From GCA-003244245 sp035606945 (GTDB lineage Bacteria > Actinomycetota > Actinomycetes > Mycobacteriales > Pseudonocardiaceae): a DNA stretch of 64,000 nt. The notes under the pieces were generated by a model. The model was not told the origin of the DNA, did not search any database, and worked only from the letters and a program-made list of their open reading frames with translations. The position numbers and the translations under genes were made by a program. Position 1 is the stretch's first letter. Every line of letters begins with the position of its first letter. The stretch covers positions 1-64,000 of the forward strand of contig DATNDR010000115.1 of assembly GCA_035606945.1 (NCBI GenBank), read 5' to 3'. This document shows, piece by piece, positions 33,035-41,346 of this stretch.

Positions 33035-33445
33035 CTAATCGAGGAAACGGTGTTGAAGTGAAGGTAGCGGGATTGGGCATTCGGTTTGGGTGCCGAACCA
33101 GCGGTAGCGGTTGCGGGCCACGAACCGGTACACGTCATCCGACGCAGCCTGGGGCAGCAGGGTGAGAGCAGTGAGAGCTCGCCACGGCCACCGGAGGTGT
33201 CGAGCTGCGCACGCCACAGCGGCGGACCGCGTGTAACTGTGCCCATCCTCGATCAGATACATGGTCTCGAAATCGATGTCCGAGACTCCGCAACGGCGTA
33301 GCGCGAGTAACCCGGCATCGCTGCGCAGGCTGGCAAAGCGCAAGTCGTGATTGGACTCATGCTCGATGAGCCAGGACACCAGTCGAGAACACATGACACA
33401 GGTGCTATCGAACAGAAGCACGGGATTTCCAGACGTTCCGGTAAT
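33035..33445 (-). CDS. DCC-family (DUF393) thiol-disulfide oxidoreductase-like protein
   Basis: A small protein with the DCC motif arrangement: PVLLFDSTCVMCSRLVSWLIEHE at the N-terminus, where relatives have DGDCGFC, then LRFASLRSDAGLLALRR and WPWRALTALTLLPQAASDDVYRFVARNRYRWFG. The two Cys are kept but the first Asp-Gly-Asp is DST. The start is unclear: the frame opens at TTG 33547 inside the desaturase gene; ATT 33445 lies 7 nt after GGAG and gives a natural N-terminus (ITGTSGNPVLLFD); GTG 33421 is also possible. Confidence 0.72.
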   Translation of the reverse strand: MTGTSGNPVLLFDSTCVMCSRLVSWLIEHESNHDLRFASLRSDAGLLALRRCGVSDIDFETMYLIEDGHSYTRSAAVACAARHLRWPWRALTALTLLPQAASDDVYRFVARNRYRWFGTQTECPIPLPSLQHRFLD

Positions 33446-33476
33446 CGGATATCTCCGCTCTGCTCGCCAGGTGCGG

Positions 33477-34427
33477 TTATTGCTGGCCCGCAAGCCGCGC
33501 TTGGGTCTGCGCGCGGCGTTCCTCGAACCGGCTGGCCTGGCGATCAAGCTGGGAGAGGAACTCGGCGAGCTCGGCGCGGGCTTTCTCGCCCTCCGCGTCG
33601 AGGTCCGCCAACTCGAACACCGCCCAGTGGCGCAGCAGCGGCAAGATCACTTCGTCGTGGTGGATCCGCAAGTCGTAAATGCCGGCTTTGGCGATCAGCG
33701 CGGCTTTGCGGGCGAAGCCGGGAATGACGATGCCTGGCATGTTGAAGTTGATGACCTCATCAGCGATCGCGCGCAGGGCGGGGCCCGGGCAGAGGTCCAG
33801 GGCAGCCTTGACGAGATTGCGGTAGAAGACCATGTGCAGGTTCTCGTCGGTGGACACCCGGGTCAGGAGTCGTTCAGCGATCGGATCTCCGGCGTGGCGG
33901 CCGGTGTTGCGATGCGAGATGCGGGTGGCGAGCTCCTGGAAGGACACGTAGGCCAGGATGCGTAGCAGCGGCGCGTCCTGGGTGTCGTAGCCGGTCTGCA
34001 TGACCTGCATCCGGGCGCGCTCCAGCTCCACCGGATCAACCCCGCGGGTCACCAGCAGGTAGTCGCGGATGCAGTACGCGTGCCGGCCCTCCTCGGCCGT
34101 CCACCGGTGCACCCAGGTACCCCAGGCACCGTCGCGGCCGAACGTGCGGCCGATCTCCCGGTGATAACTGGGCAGGTTGTCCTCGGTGAGGAGATTGACC
34201 TCCAGCGCGGTCCGGGCGATCGGCGACAGCCGCGACTGCTTGGGGTCCCAGGGCGTCCCGCCGAGGTCGGCGTAGTCGCGGCCGAGACTCCAGGGGACAT
34301 ACTCGTGCGGCATCCACTCTTTGGCGGCGGCGAGGTGTCGATCAAGGTTCTCGGTGACCACCGGCTCGAGGTCGTACAGCAGTCGGGTGGTGTCTGGGAT
34401 CTGAGGGAACTCTGAGGTCACTGTCAT
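33477..34427 (-). CDS. acyl-ACP desaturase, ferritin-like diiron enzyme
   Basis: A 316-residue acyl-(acyl carrier protein) desaturase like mycobacterial DesA1/DesA2. The diiron ligands lie in NLLTEDNLPSYHREI, WTAEEGRHAYCIRDY and STDENLHMVFYRN (E-x2-H type motifs repeated). It introduces a double bond into an ACP-bound fatty acyl chain in the cytosol with O2 and reduced ferredoxin. ATG 34427 is preceded by GAGG at 6-nt spacing; upstream ATG/GTG codons in frame are rejected. A DCC-type redox protein follows on the same strand. Confidence 0.87.
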   Translation of the reverse strand: MTVTSEFPQIPDTTRLLYDLEPVVTENLDRHLAAAKEWMPHEYVPWSLGRDYADLGGTPWDPKQSRLSPIARTALEVNLLTEDNLPSYHREIGRTFGRDGAWGTWVHRWTAEEGRHAYCIRDYLLVTRGVDPVELERARMQVMQTGYDTQDAPLLRILAYVSFQELATRISHRNTGRHAGDPIAERLLTRVSTDENLHMVFYRNLVKAALDLCPGPALRAIADEVINFNMPGIVIPGFARKAALIAKAGIYDLRIHHDEVILPLLRHWAVFELADLDAEGEKARAELAEFLSQLDRQASRFEERRAQTQARLAGQQ

Positions 34428-34593
34428 GGAGGGCCTCAATTGGGGTAGGGCAGGCGTACCTACCACACCGTAGCGTTCGTGAGGCTCGATCGGCGCGGCC
34501 CTCCGCCTGCTCGGGGATGAGTGAATACGGACTGTGCGCGCTCGCTGACGGCATGCGGCCGGGCAGTGCCTAACCCAGTCCCGAATTCCGCGA

Positions 34594-35304
34594 ATGACCG
34601 ATCTGGCCGCTCAGACCGACCCGTCGACCAGCGGCGTCACCGGACGATCGGGCACCCTGGGAAGTGTGCCGCCCTCGGATGTTTCGCAGACGCTGACAGC
34701 GCTGCTCGGTGGCCGCCGGGCGGCGCTGGACGCCACTGTACCGGTGATCGCATTCGTGGTGGGCTGGCTGGCATCGGGTCACTCGCTGGGCTGGGGAGCA
34801 GGTGCCGCCCTGGCCACCGGGGCCACCGTGGCCGCATTGCGCTGGCGCCGGGGTGACCGCCCGCTCGCCGCGCTGCTTGGCGTGCTCGGCGTCTCGGTGG
34901 CGGCGCTGATCGCGCTGTACACCGGCCGGGCTGCCGACTTTTTTCTCACCCAATTGCTGTCCAACATCGCCAGCGCGTTGGTGTGGACACTCAGCGTGCT
35001 GCTCCGCTGGCCGCTGCTCGGCGTGATCGTGGGCGGGGCACTGGGGCAACGCGGCTCGTGGCGCCACGATCCGGCCCTGCTGCGCGCGTACTGCCTGGCC
35101 TCCTGGGTATGGGTGGGGCAGTACCTGATCCGGGTCGCGGTGTTCACTCCGCTGTGGGCGGCGGGCGCGGTCATCGCTCTCGGCGTCGCCCGGCTGCTGC
35201 TGAGCTGGCCGCTAGTCGCAGCCTGCGTCGGGCTGAGCGCAACGGTCTTGGTCCGGGTGTTGCCCGCCGACCATCCGGGGTTGCGCACGGTACGTCGGCC
35301 CTGA
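34594..35304 (+). CDS. DUF3159 membrane protein
   Basis: A 236-residue protein with a polar, Ser/Thr/Gly-rich N-terminus of about 30 residues, then six hydrophobic segments and the DUF3159 motif around GQRGSWRHDPALLRAYCLASWVWVGQYLIRVAVFTPLW. DUF3159 proteins are actinobacterial membrane proteins, often grouped with OB-fold and DUF3710 genes, of unknown role. It is divergent from the desaturase gene with a 166-bp gap in which I see no gene. Confidence 0.82.
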   Translation: MTDLAAQTDPSTSGVTGRSGTLGSVPPSDVSQTLTALLGGRRAALDATVPVIAFVVGWLASGHSLGWGAGAALATGATVAALRWRRGDRPLAALLGVLGVSVAALIALYTGRAADFFLTQLLSNIASALVWTLSVLLRWPLLGVIVGGALGQRGSWRHDPALLRAYCLASWVWVGQYLIRVAVFTPLWAAGAVIALGVARLLLSWPLVAACVGLSATVLVRVLPADHPGLRTVRRP

Positions 35305-35461
35305 CTGGCCTGCGTGCACTACACGTAGTGAGATCAACACTCACCGTATGGGTTAGCGGATCCGACCGATTGGTGTCTTCACCGCAGCGTAACTGTTCCG
35401 TAGCGTGGAGTTGCCGTCGGGGACTGATGGGGATTGGTTTCTGAACGAGAGGACTCGACTC

Positions 35462-36364
35462 GTGCCCCCCGGAAGCCGCCGTCGTGCGCTCCTTGCCGCC
35501 GCCTTGGGCCTCGCGCTCAGCGTAGCCATCGCGCTGCCCGCCTCCGCTGCACCCGCGTTGCCCGATCTACCGCTGCTGCATTCGGTGATGGCTGTGCTGG
35601 ATGCGCGATCAAGCAGCGTGCCGGACGCGGTGACGGGCTGGTACGTCGATCCGGCCACCGACTCGGTGGTCGTGTCGACCACCGACGATGACGCCGCCCG
35701 GACGTTCGCCGCCGGTCAGCGCGCGGTGCGCATCGAGCACGTCAGCGCGCGCCCGGTACTGCTGTCCGACCTGCACGGCGGCGACACGATCACCAGCAGC
35801 GAGGGAGGGCGCTGCTCGCTCGGGTTCAACGCCATCTCCGGCCACACCCGTTATGTCATCACCGCTGGACACTGCACGAAGCTTGGTGGCACCTGGTCGG
35901 GTCCAGACGGCCAACCCATCGGTCCGGTCGCCAAGTCGTCATTCCCTGGTCACGACTACGGCATCGTCGAGGTGGCGTCAACGGGGTGGGCGCAGACCCA
36001 CAATGTCGATGCCGACAGCGGCTATCTCACCGTGGCGGGCAGCACCCCGGCGATGGTGGGTGACCGGGTTTGCCTGTCCGGGTCTACCAGTGGTTTCCAC
36101 TGTGGCCGGGTCCAAGCCGTGGGGGAGACCGTGAACTACGGCAACGGCGACGTGGTCAGCGGGCTCACCAAGACCAGTGTCTGTGCCGAGGCCGGCGACT
36201 CCGGAGGACCCTTCATGAGCGGCAACCAGGCGCAGGGCACCCTCTCGGGCGGATCTGGCGGCTGCCTGCTCGGCGGCGAGTCCTATTTTCAGCCGATCCA
36301 GGAGGTGATCAGGGCCTACGGGTTGACCCTCCTGACCGGCCGCGAAGCCACCGACGAGCGCTAG
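35462..36364 (+). CDS. secreted chymotrypsin-like serine protease (S1, alpha-lytic/streptogrisin type)
   Basis: A 300-residue exported protease. A signal peptide (residues 1-30, SRRRALLAAALGLALSVAIALPASA) and a short pro-segment of about 80 residues precede the S1 domain. The catalytic triad is His137 (ITAGHC), Asp165 (GHDYGIVE) and Ser247 (EAGDSGGPF). Disulfide pairs C118-C138, C204-C214 and C241-C275 fit the streptogrisin pattern. GTG 35462 was chosen because it starts at the signal peptide 9 nt after GAGAGG; a GTG at 35405 adds a non-native stretch. It is monocistronic. Confidence 0.88.
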   Translation: MPPGSRRRALLAAALGLALSVAIALPASAAPALPDLPLLHSVMAVLDARSSSVPDAVTGWYVDPATDSVVVSTTDDDAARTFAAGQRAVRIEHVSARPVLLSDLHGGDTITSSEGGRCSLGFNAISGHTRYVITAGHCTKLGGTWSGPDGQPIGPVAKSSFPGHDYGIVEVASTGWAQTHNVDADSGYLTVAGSTPAMVGDRVCLSGSTSGFHCGRVQAVGETVNYGNGDVVSGLTKTSVCAEAGDSGGPFMSGNQAQGTLSGGSGGCLLGGESYFQPIQEVIRAYGLTLLTGREATDER

Positions 36365-36390
36365 CACGAGGAGTATCGGCGGAACGAGCG

Positions 36391-37056
36391 CTAGCCAGCG
36401 GATCGCAGCCGCTGGGCGAAGGCGGCTGCGGCCTGCTCGGGATCGTCGGCCTCGGTGATCGCTCGCACTACGACGACCCGTCGCGCGCCGACGCGTAGCA
36501 CGTCCTCCAGCCGGTGCGCATTCTCGATGCCTCCGATGGCGAACCACGGGCGGACCGGCTGTGTTGCCGCGGTGCTGCGGATGAGTTCCAGGCCCGCGGC
36601 GGGCCGGCCCGGCTTGGTAGGGGTGGGCCAGCAGGGGCCGGCGCAGAAGTAGTCCACCCCACGTTGGCTCGCCGCGGCGGCGGCTTGCCCGGGATCGTGC
36701 GTCGAGCGGCCGATCAGCACCTCGTCGCCGACGATCCGGCGGGCCCAGCCAACCGGCAGGTCGTCCTGGCCCAGGTGTAGTACCTGCGCGCCGGCGGCCA
36801 GTGCGACGTCGGCCCGATCGTTCACCGCCAGCAGCGCACCGTGGCGCCGGCACGCGTCGGCAAGCACCTCGAGGGCAGCAAGCTCAAGACGCGCCTCCAG
36901 GGTCTTGTCTCGTAGCTGGATGATGTCCACGCCGCCGGCTAGCGCCGCGCCGGCGAACTCGGCGAGATCCCCGCGACCTGTCCGGGCATCCGTACACAGG
37001 TACAGCCGCGCCTCGTCCAACCGGCCCCGTAGCGCCTCCCCATCCACCTCCGCCAC
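36391..37056 (-). CDS. thiE: thiamine-phosphate synthase ThiE
   Basis: A protein of about 221 residues joining HMP-PP and thiazole phosphate to give thiamine phosphate. Visible motifs are IIQLRDKTLEARLELAALE, LLAVNDRADVALAAGAQVLHLGQDDLPV, IGRSTHDPGQA, DYFCAGPCWPTPTKPGRPAAG and WFAIGGIENAHRLEDVLRVGARRVVVV. The start is GTG 37056 or GTG 37047; the frame upstream runs through a palindromic element. It is divergent from the thiO-thiS-thiG unit, the element and a TPP riboswitch lying between them. Confidence 0.92.
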   Translation of the reverse strand: MAEVDGEALRGRLDEARLYLCTDARTGRGDLAEFAGAALAGGVDIIQLRDKTLEARLELAALEVLADACRRHGALLAVNDRADVALAAGAQVLHLGQDDLPVGWARRIVGDEVLIGRSTHDPGQAAAAASQRGVDYFCAGPCWPTPTKPGRPAAGLELIRSTAATQPVRPWFAIGGIENAHRLEDVLRVGARRVVVVRAITEADDPEQAAAAFAQRLRSAG

Positions 37057-37082
37057 CCTAATCGTCAGCGCCTCACCGCGAT

Positions 37083-37146
37083 CGCAGTCTGGATGCAGAC
37101 TGCTGTTTTGGAGGGCTCGAAAACAGCAGTCTGCATCCAGACTGCG
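37083..37146. repeat. palindrome-doublet element, family B, copy 2
   Basis: Perfect 27-bp inverted arms (37083-37109 and 37120-37146) around a 10-nt loop. Each arm is itself the palindrome GCAGTCTG-GATG-CAGACTGC (or its complement with CATC) followed by TGTTTT or preceded by AAAACA. It lies between the thiE start and the thiO leader, where a long hairpin could separate the divergent promoters. Confidence 0.87.
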
Positions 37147-37190
37147 GAAGAGGACCGCCCGCGCGGCGGCGCGGTACGGTGGGAAGTGGT

Positions 37191-37284
37191 CCGCACGGGA
37201 GCCCGGGCCGCACCGGGCTGAGAGGGGGTCATGGCGACCCCGACCGTCGAACCTGATCCGGGTCATGCCGGCGCAGGGAGCGTG
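37191..37284 (+). promoter_or_regulatory. TPP riboswitch (THI element) of thiO-thiS-thiG
   Basis: The conserved THI-box parts appear in order: CGCACGGGAGCCCG, GGGCTGAGAGGG, then ACCCCGACCGTCGAACCTGATCCGG split across the two helices, and TCATGCCGGCGCAGGGA. The thiO TTG start lies 8 bp downstream, so ligand binding can hide the ribosome site. Thiamine pyrophosphate therefore represses thiazole synthesis. Confidence 0.93.
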
Positions 37285-37291
37285 AAAGCCT

Positions 37292-38368
37292 TTGAATAGC
37301 AGCGTCGCCGTAGTCGGTGCTGGAGTCATCGGATTGAGTTGCGCTTGGCGCGCGGCGTGCTCCGGATTCGTGGTGACCGTTTACGACCCCGCGCCGGGAT
37401 CGGGTGCCTCGCGCGTCGCCGGCGGGATGCTCGCCCCGGTGACCGAGTCGGTGCCGGTCGAGCCGGAGGTGTTCGCGCTGGGAGCGGCGTCGCTGCAGCG
37501 CTGGCCGGACTTCGCCGCCGCGCTCGCCAGGGCCGGCACCGACCCCCGGTTACGGACCGGCGGCACCGTGGTGGTGGCGTTGGACCCCGGCGACCGCGCC
37601 GAACTGGATCGGATCGGCGAGCAGTTGTCCCGGCAAGGACGGCCCGTGGAGGTTCTCAACGGCCGGCAGGTGCGCCGCCTGGAGCCATCGCTGGGATCGC
37701 AGGTCTGTCGGGCGTTGTCGGTACCCGGGGACCTGTCGGTGGACAACCGGGCATTGCTCGATGCGTTGCTGGCGGCCTGCCACCACGCCGGCGTGCGGTT
37801 CCGCGATCATCGGTGCACGCAGCTACCGGCTGCCGATGTGGTCGTCCTTGCCGCCGGTGCCTACAGCGCAGCGTTGCACCCGGTGCTCGCCCGGGTGATC
37901 CGGCCGGTGAAGGGCGAGATCCTACGGCTGCGGTGCCGCCGGGGCACGCTGGCGCCACCGTCGCGGACGGTCCGCGCGATCGTGGGTGGCCGAACGTGCT
38001 ACCTCGTTCCCCGCGATGGCGGGCGGTTGGTGCTCGGCGCCACCCAGCGCGAGGCCGGGTTCGATACCGAGGTCACCGCCGGTGGGGTTCGCGAGTTGCT
38101 CACTGACGCCGAGCGGGTGTTGCCCGCGATCGCGGAATACGCGTTCGAGGAGGCCGCGGCGGGGTTGCGCCCGGGCAGCCCGGACAACCTGCCGGTGATC
38201 GGAGCGCTGGAAGCCGGTGTGCTGGCCGCCACCGGTCACCATCGTCACGGCATCCTGCTGGCGCCGCTGACTGCCGATGCGATTGTCGCGCTGCTGCGCA
38301 ATGATCGCGTGCCGCCGGAGGTCACGCCGGCCGCCCCGGACCGGTTCTGCGTGCGCAGCGCGTCATGA
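37292..38368 (+). CDS. thiO: glycine oxidase ThiO
   Basis: A 358-residue FAD-dependent glycine oxidase making the imine needed for the thiazole ring. The N-terminal dinucleotide fold is VAVVGAGVIGLSCAWRAA; ASRVAGGMLAPVTE follows as in relatives, and the C-terminus has GLRPGSPDNLPVIGALE and ATGHHRHGILLAPLTAD. The only suitable start is TTG 37292, just after the TPP riboswitch. The stop overlaps the thiS ATG (ATGA). Confidence 0.92.
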   Translation: MNSSVAVVGAGVIGLSCAWRAACSGFVVTVYDPAPGSGASRVAGGMLAPVTESVPVEPEVFALGAASLQRWPDFAAALARAGTDPRLRTGGTVVVALDPGDRAELDRIGEQLSRQGRPVEVLNGRQVRRLEPSLGSQVCRALSVPGDLSVDNRALLDALLAACHHAGVRFRDHRCTQLPAADVVVLAAGAYSAALHPVLARVIRPVKGEILRLRCRRGTLAPPSRTVRAIVGGRTCYLVPRDGGRLVLGATQREAGFDTEVTAGGVRELLTDAERVLPAIAEYAFEEAAAGLRPGSPDNLPVIGALEAGVLAATGHHRHGILLAPLTADAIVALLRNDRVPPEVTPAAPDRFCVRSAS

Positions 38369-38565
38369 CGGTGACGGTGAATGGGCAACCGTGGGACCTG
38401 CCCGACGGTGCCACCCTGGCCGACGTGCTGCACAAACTCGGCGCGCCGTCGCGCGGGGTCGCGGTGGCCCTCGACGGTGCTGTGGTGCCGCGGGCGCGCT
38501 GGGCCGGCACGGCATTACCGCCCGGCGCATCGATCGACGTGGTCACCGCAGTACAGGGAGGGTGA
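38365..38565 (+). CDS. thiS: sulfur carrier protein ThiS
   Basis: A 66-residue ubiquitin-fold carrier ending in Gly-Gly (VVTAVQGG), the tail that is adenylated and thiocarboxylated to give sulfur to the thiazole ring. Start MTVTVNGQPWDLPDGATLADVL is canonical. ATG 38365 overlaps the thiO stop. No thiF gene lies in the window, so activation must use a protein encoded elsewhere. Confidence 0.95.
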   Translation: MTVTVNGQPWDLPDGATLADVLHKLGAPSRGVAVALDGAVVPRARWAGTALPPGASIDVVTAVQGG

Positions 38566-38570
38566 CGCAG

Positions 38571-39332
38571 ATGGCAGACGATCCGCTGGTCATCGCGGGC
38601 CGCGAGTTCGGCTCGCGGCTGATCCTGGGCACCGGCGGCGCGGACAATCTCGCCGTCCTGGAAAGGGCGTTGGTCGCCGCGCAGACCGAGCTCACCACGG
38701 TCGCGATCCGCCGGATGGACACCGGCTCGCGCAGCGGCGTCCTGGACGTCCTGACGCGGCACGGCATCGAGCCCTTGCCCAACACCGCAGGCTGCCGCAG
38801 CGCCGCCGAGGCGGTGCTCACCGCGCAGCTGGGGGCCGAAGCGTTGCAGACCTCCTGGGTCAAGCTCGAGGTCATCGCCGACGACCGCACCCTGCTGCCC
38901 GATCCGATCGAGCTGCTCGACGCCGCCGAGCAGCTCGTCGACGACGGTTTCACGGTGCTTCCGTACACCAACGACGACCCGGTGCTGGCCCGCCGGCTGG
39001 CCGATACGGGGTGCGCGGCGGTGATGCCGCTGGGCTCACCGATCGGTACCGGTTTGGGCATCCGCAACCCGCACAACATCGAGATGATCGTGGCGCAGGC
39101 CACGGTACCGGTGGTTCTCGACGCGGGGATCGGCACCGCCTCAGAAGCGGCCCAAGCGATGGAACTGGGCTGCGACGCGGTGTTGCTCGCCACGGCGGTG
39201 ACCCGCGCCGAGGACCCGCCGCGGATGGCCGAAGCGATGCGGTTGGCGGTGCAGGCCGGTCGGCACGCCCGGCTGGCCGGCCGGATCCCGCAACGGTTCT
39301 GGGCGCAAGCCTCCAGCCCCGACCGGCACTGA
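38571..39332 (+). CDS. thiG: thiazole synthase ThiG
   Basis: A 253-residue TIM-barrel enzyme forming the thiazole phosphate. Clear motifs are SRLILGTGG, AIRRMDTGSRSGVLD, LPNTAGCRSAAEAV, SWVKLEVIADDRTLLPDP (with the Schiff-base Lys), VMPLGSPIGTGLGIRNPHNI and VPVVLDAGIGTASEAAQAMELG. ATG 38571 lies 5 bp after the thiS stop and follows a GGGAGG. It ends the three-gene TPP-controlled unit. Confidence 0.95.
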   Translation: MADDPLVIAGREFGSRLILGTGGADNLAVLERALVAAQTELTTVAIRRMDTGSRSGVLDVLTRHGIEPLPNTAGCRSAAEAVLTAQLGAEALQTSWVKLEVIADDRTLLPDPIELLDAAEQLVDDGFTVLPYTNDDPVLARRLADTGCAAVMPLGSPIGTGLGIRNPHNIEMIVAQATVPVVLDAGIGTASEAAQAMELGCDAVLLATAVTRAEDPPRMAEAMRLAVQAGRHARLAGRIPQRFWAQASSPDRH

Positions 39333-39385
39333 TCACGCCAGCGCTCTCACTTCGCTATCGGGACCCTATTTGTCCTGGTTGAGAG

Positions 39386-39411
39386 GCTTAAAGGCGCCTC
39401 CCGACGGGTAT
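39386..39411 (+). promoter_or_regulatory. SigF/SigB-type stress promoter
   Basis: GCTT (39386-39389) and GGGTAT (39406-39411) are separated by 16 bp, fitting the GNTT-N15-17-GGGTA(T/A) consensus of mycobacterial SigF and streptomycete SigB promoters. It points at the envelope-protein cluster whose first GTG is 37 bp downstream, in a stretch with no other feature. Confidence 0.6.
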
Positions 39412-39448
39412 TCCCGCCGCGAACGAGACGTTTGACGTAGGAGGCCTT

Positions 39449-40129
39449 GTGACCGAGGAACGACGCACCCAGTCCGTGACACCGCGCGGACGACCAGGCT
39501 CGGTCGCGACGAGCGATGCCGTTCGCGACGAGGCTGCCGGCGTCAGCCGGTCGGTGGCCGATGCCGGAGGTCGGGTCACGCAGACGGCAGTGGACCAGGC
39601 CAAGGAAGTGGCCGACCAGACCAGGCAGCAGGCCGAAAGCCTGTTGCAGCAAGGCCGTCAGCAGCTGCTCGACCAGGCTGTGTTCCAGCAGCAGAAGGTG
39701 GCGCTGCGGCTTACCACCGTTGCCGACGAGCTGCGGGAGCTGGCCCATCACAGCAGCTCCGACACGGTGGGGGAATGGACCCGCCAGGGCGCAGACCAGT
39801 TACACCAGTTCGCCTCGTGGCTGCATGACCGTGAGCCAGGCGATCTCGTCGAAGAGGTGCGCTCGTTCGCGCGGCGCCGTCCCGGCGTATTCCTGCTCGG
39901 TGCGGCACTGGCGGGGATAGTGGCCGGCCGGCTCGCCGGGGCCGGTGTGGCGGCAGCCACGGAGCCCGACGACGACCGTCCAGCGGCGCCCGCAACGCCG
40001 CCAGTACAGCAGGTGAGTCGCCCGGACCCCAGCGCCACCCACCCGACACCGGAGCCGACCGAACGCGAGTCGCGCTATCCGGACGACGACCACAGCTACA
40101 GCTATGCCGATAGGCAGGTGACCCGGTGA
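39449..40129 (+). CDS. coiled-coil, single-helix envelope protein of unknown function
   Basis: A 226-residue protein: a polar, Gln/Ala-rich helical region (about 45-115, VDQAKEVADQTRQQAESLLQ) of coiled-coil type, one glycine-rich membrane helix (FLLGAALAGIVAGRLAGAGVAAA, about 148-170) and a Pro/Asp-rich tail. Genes of this composition usually precede holin-like DUF1469 and DUF3618 genes in actinobacteria. GTG 39449 follows GGAGG. The stop overlaps the next GTG (GTGA). A SigF-type promoter upstream suggests stress induction. Confidence 0.72.
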   Translation: MTEERRTQSVTPRGRPGSVATSDAVRDEAAGVSRSVADAGGRVTQTAVDQAKEVADQTRQQAESLLQQGRQQLLDQAVFQQQKVALRLTTVADELRELAHHSSSDTVGEWTRQGADQLHQFASWLHDREPGDLVEEVRSFARRRPGVFLLGAALAGIVAGRLAGAGVAAATEPDDDRPAAPATPPVQQVSRPDPSATHPTPEPTERESRYPDDDHSYSYADRQVTR

Positions 40130-40554
40130 GCCCCGCGGTCCGGGCTGTCCCGGAGATCCCACCCCAAGGCGCGGACGCCTCGATCGGCGAGCTGATCGGT
40201 GACGTGACGCGAGACCTTTCGACTCTCATGCGCCAGGAATTCGAGCTGGCGACCGCGGAGCTCAAGCAGGAAGTGGTGAACAGTGGCAAGGCCGCCGGCA
40301 CGCTCAGTGGCGCAGGCTTCGCCGGCTACATGACGTTGCTGTTCATGTCGGTCGCGCTGTGGGCGGCGCTGGCGAACGTCATGCACCCGGGCCGGGCCGC
40401 GCTCATCGTGGCGGGCGTGTGGGCGCTGGTCGCCGCCGTCCTGTACGCAATCGGCCGTACCCAGCTGCGCCGGGTGCGCCCCGTGCCACAACGCACTGTC
40501 GACACCCTGAAAGAACTTCCGGATGCCCTGTCGGGCGGTAGGAGCGCACGATGA
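40126..40554 (+). CDS. holin-X-like (DUF1469, phage holin family) membrane protein
   Basis: A 142-residue protein with the family pattern SIGELIGDVTRDLSTLMRQEFELATAELKQEV, an amphipathic helix, followed by two membrane helices (TLLFMSVALWAALANV and ALIVAGVWALVAAVLYAIG). Despite the name, these proteins are chromosomal envelope proteins here, not phage. It overlaps both neighbours by 4 bp and is translationally coupled. Confidence 0.85.
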   Translation: MSPAVRAVPEIPPQGADASIGELIGDVTRDLSTLMRQEFELATAELKQEVVNSGKAAGTLSGAGFAGYMTLLFMSVALWAALANVMHPGRAALIVAGVWALVAAVLYAIGRTQLRRVRPVPQRTVDTLKELPDALSGGRSAR

Positions 40555-41231
40555 CCATGACCGGCGACCCCGACCAGATCCGCCGCCGGATCGAGCACAC
40601 TCGCAACGAGCTGAGCGCGAATGTCAACGCGCTGACCGAGCGACTGACCCCGAGCCGCGCCGTCGCGCGCCGGGTCGACCGCACCCGCCAGACGCTGACC
40701 AACGTCAAGGACAAGATCATCGGTACTGCAGACGACGCGGTCTCCACGGTCGGTGACACCACAACGGCGGCCGCTTCGGCGACGGCCGACCGGGTGGCGT
40801 CGATGGCGTCGAGCGCGGCGGACACGGTGTCGTCGGCGGCGTCGACTGCGGTCGAGACGGTGAGCTCGGCACCGCGGGTGGCGCGGCGCAGGGCACAGGG
40901 CAATCCGTTGGCGGCCGGGTTGATCGCGTTCGGCTGCGGCTGGCTGGCGGCATCGCTGATCCAGTCGAGCCGCAAGGAGCGCGAGCTTGCCAGGCAAGCG
41001 AAAGATCGGCTCGAAAAGCAGGTGCAGCCGATGGCTCAGCAGGTCAAGCAGGCCGCCTCGGAGGTCGCCGATAATCTGCGGGTGCCGGCGCAACAAACCG
41101 TGGAGTCGATCAAGTCGATGGGCCGGGACGCCGCTTCGACGGTCACTGCCGAGAGTCGGGCGGCCATGGACGAGGTCAGCGGTCGGGTGGAGCAGGCAAA
41201 GCGCAACGTCAGCCCCACGCAACAGCGCTGA
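40551..41231 (+). CDS. DUF3618 protein
   Basis: A 226-residue protein opening with the DUF3618 signature (DPDQIRRRIEHTRNELSANVNALTER), a long Ala/Ser/Thr-rich helical stretch, a short membrane segment (AAGLIAFGCGWLAASLIQSS) and an amphipathic helical C-terminus with KSMGRDAASTVTAESRAAMDEV. It probably lines or binds the membrane with the two preceding products. ATG 40551 overlaps the upstream stop. Confidence 0.85.
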   Translation: MTMTGDPDQIRRRIEHTRNELSANVNALTERLTPSRAVARRVDRTRQTLTNVKDKIIGTADDAVSTVGDTTTAAASATADRVASMASSAADTVSSAASTAVETVSSAPRVARRRAQGNPLAAGLIAFGCGWLAASLIQSSRKERELARQAKDRLEKQVQPMAQQVKQAASEVADNLRVPAQQTVESIKSMGRDAASTVTAESRAAMDEVSGRVEQAKRNVSPTQQR

Positions 41232-41238
41232 GGCAGCT

Positions 41239-41346
41239 GTGAATATCCGTCCGCTCGGTGGCGGCGTCGGCTGCCTCATGATGATCCTGTTCTCGGTCCT
41301 CGCCTCCATCTTGTTGACGGTGCTGTTGAACCTGATCATCCGGTGA
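41239..41346 (+). CDS. 35-residue membrane protein
   Basis: GTG 41239, 5 nt after GAGG, opens a 35-codon gene: a short polar start (MNIRPLGGGVGC) and one strongly hydrophobic helix (LMMILFSVLASILLTVLLNLI) ending IR. It lies 7 bp after the DUF3618 gene, and such mini-proteins commonly close this cluster. Confidence 0.6.
   Translation: MNIRPLGGGVGCLMMILFSVLASILLTVLLNLIIR

Noticed and set aside
40126..40554. Holin-family gene as a sign of prophage
   Set aside because: It sits in a conserved actinobacterial envelope cluster, and no integrase, capsid, portal or lysin gene is present.
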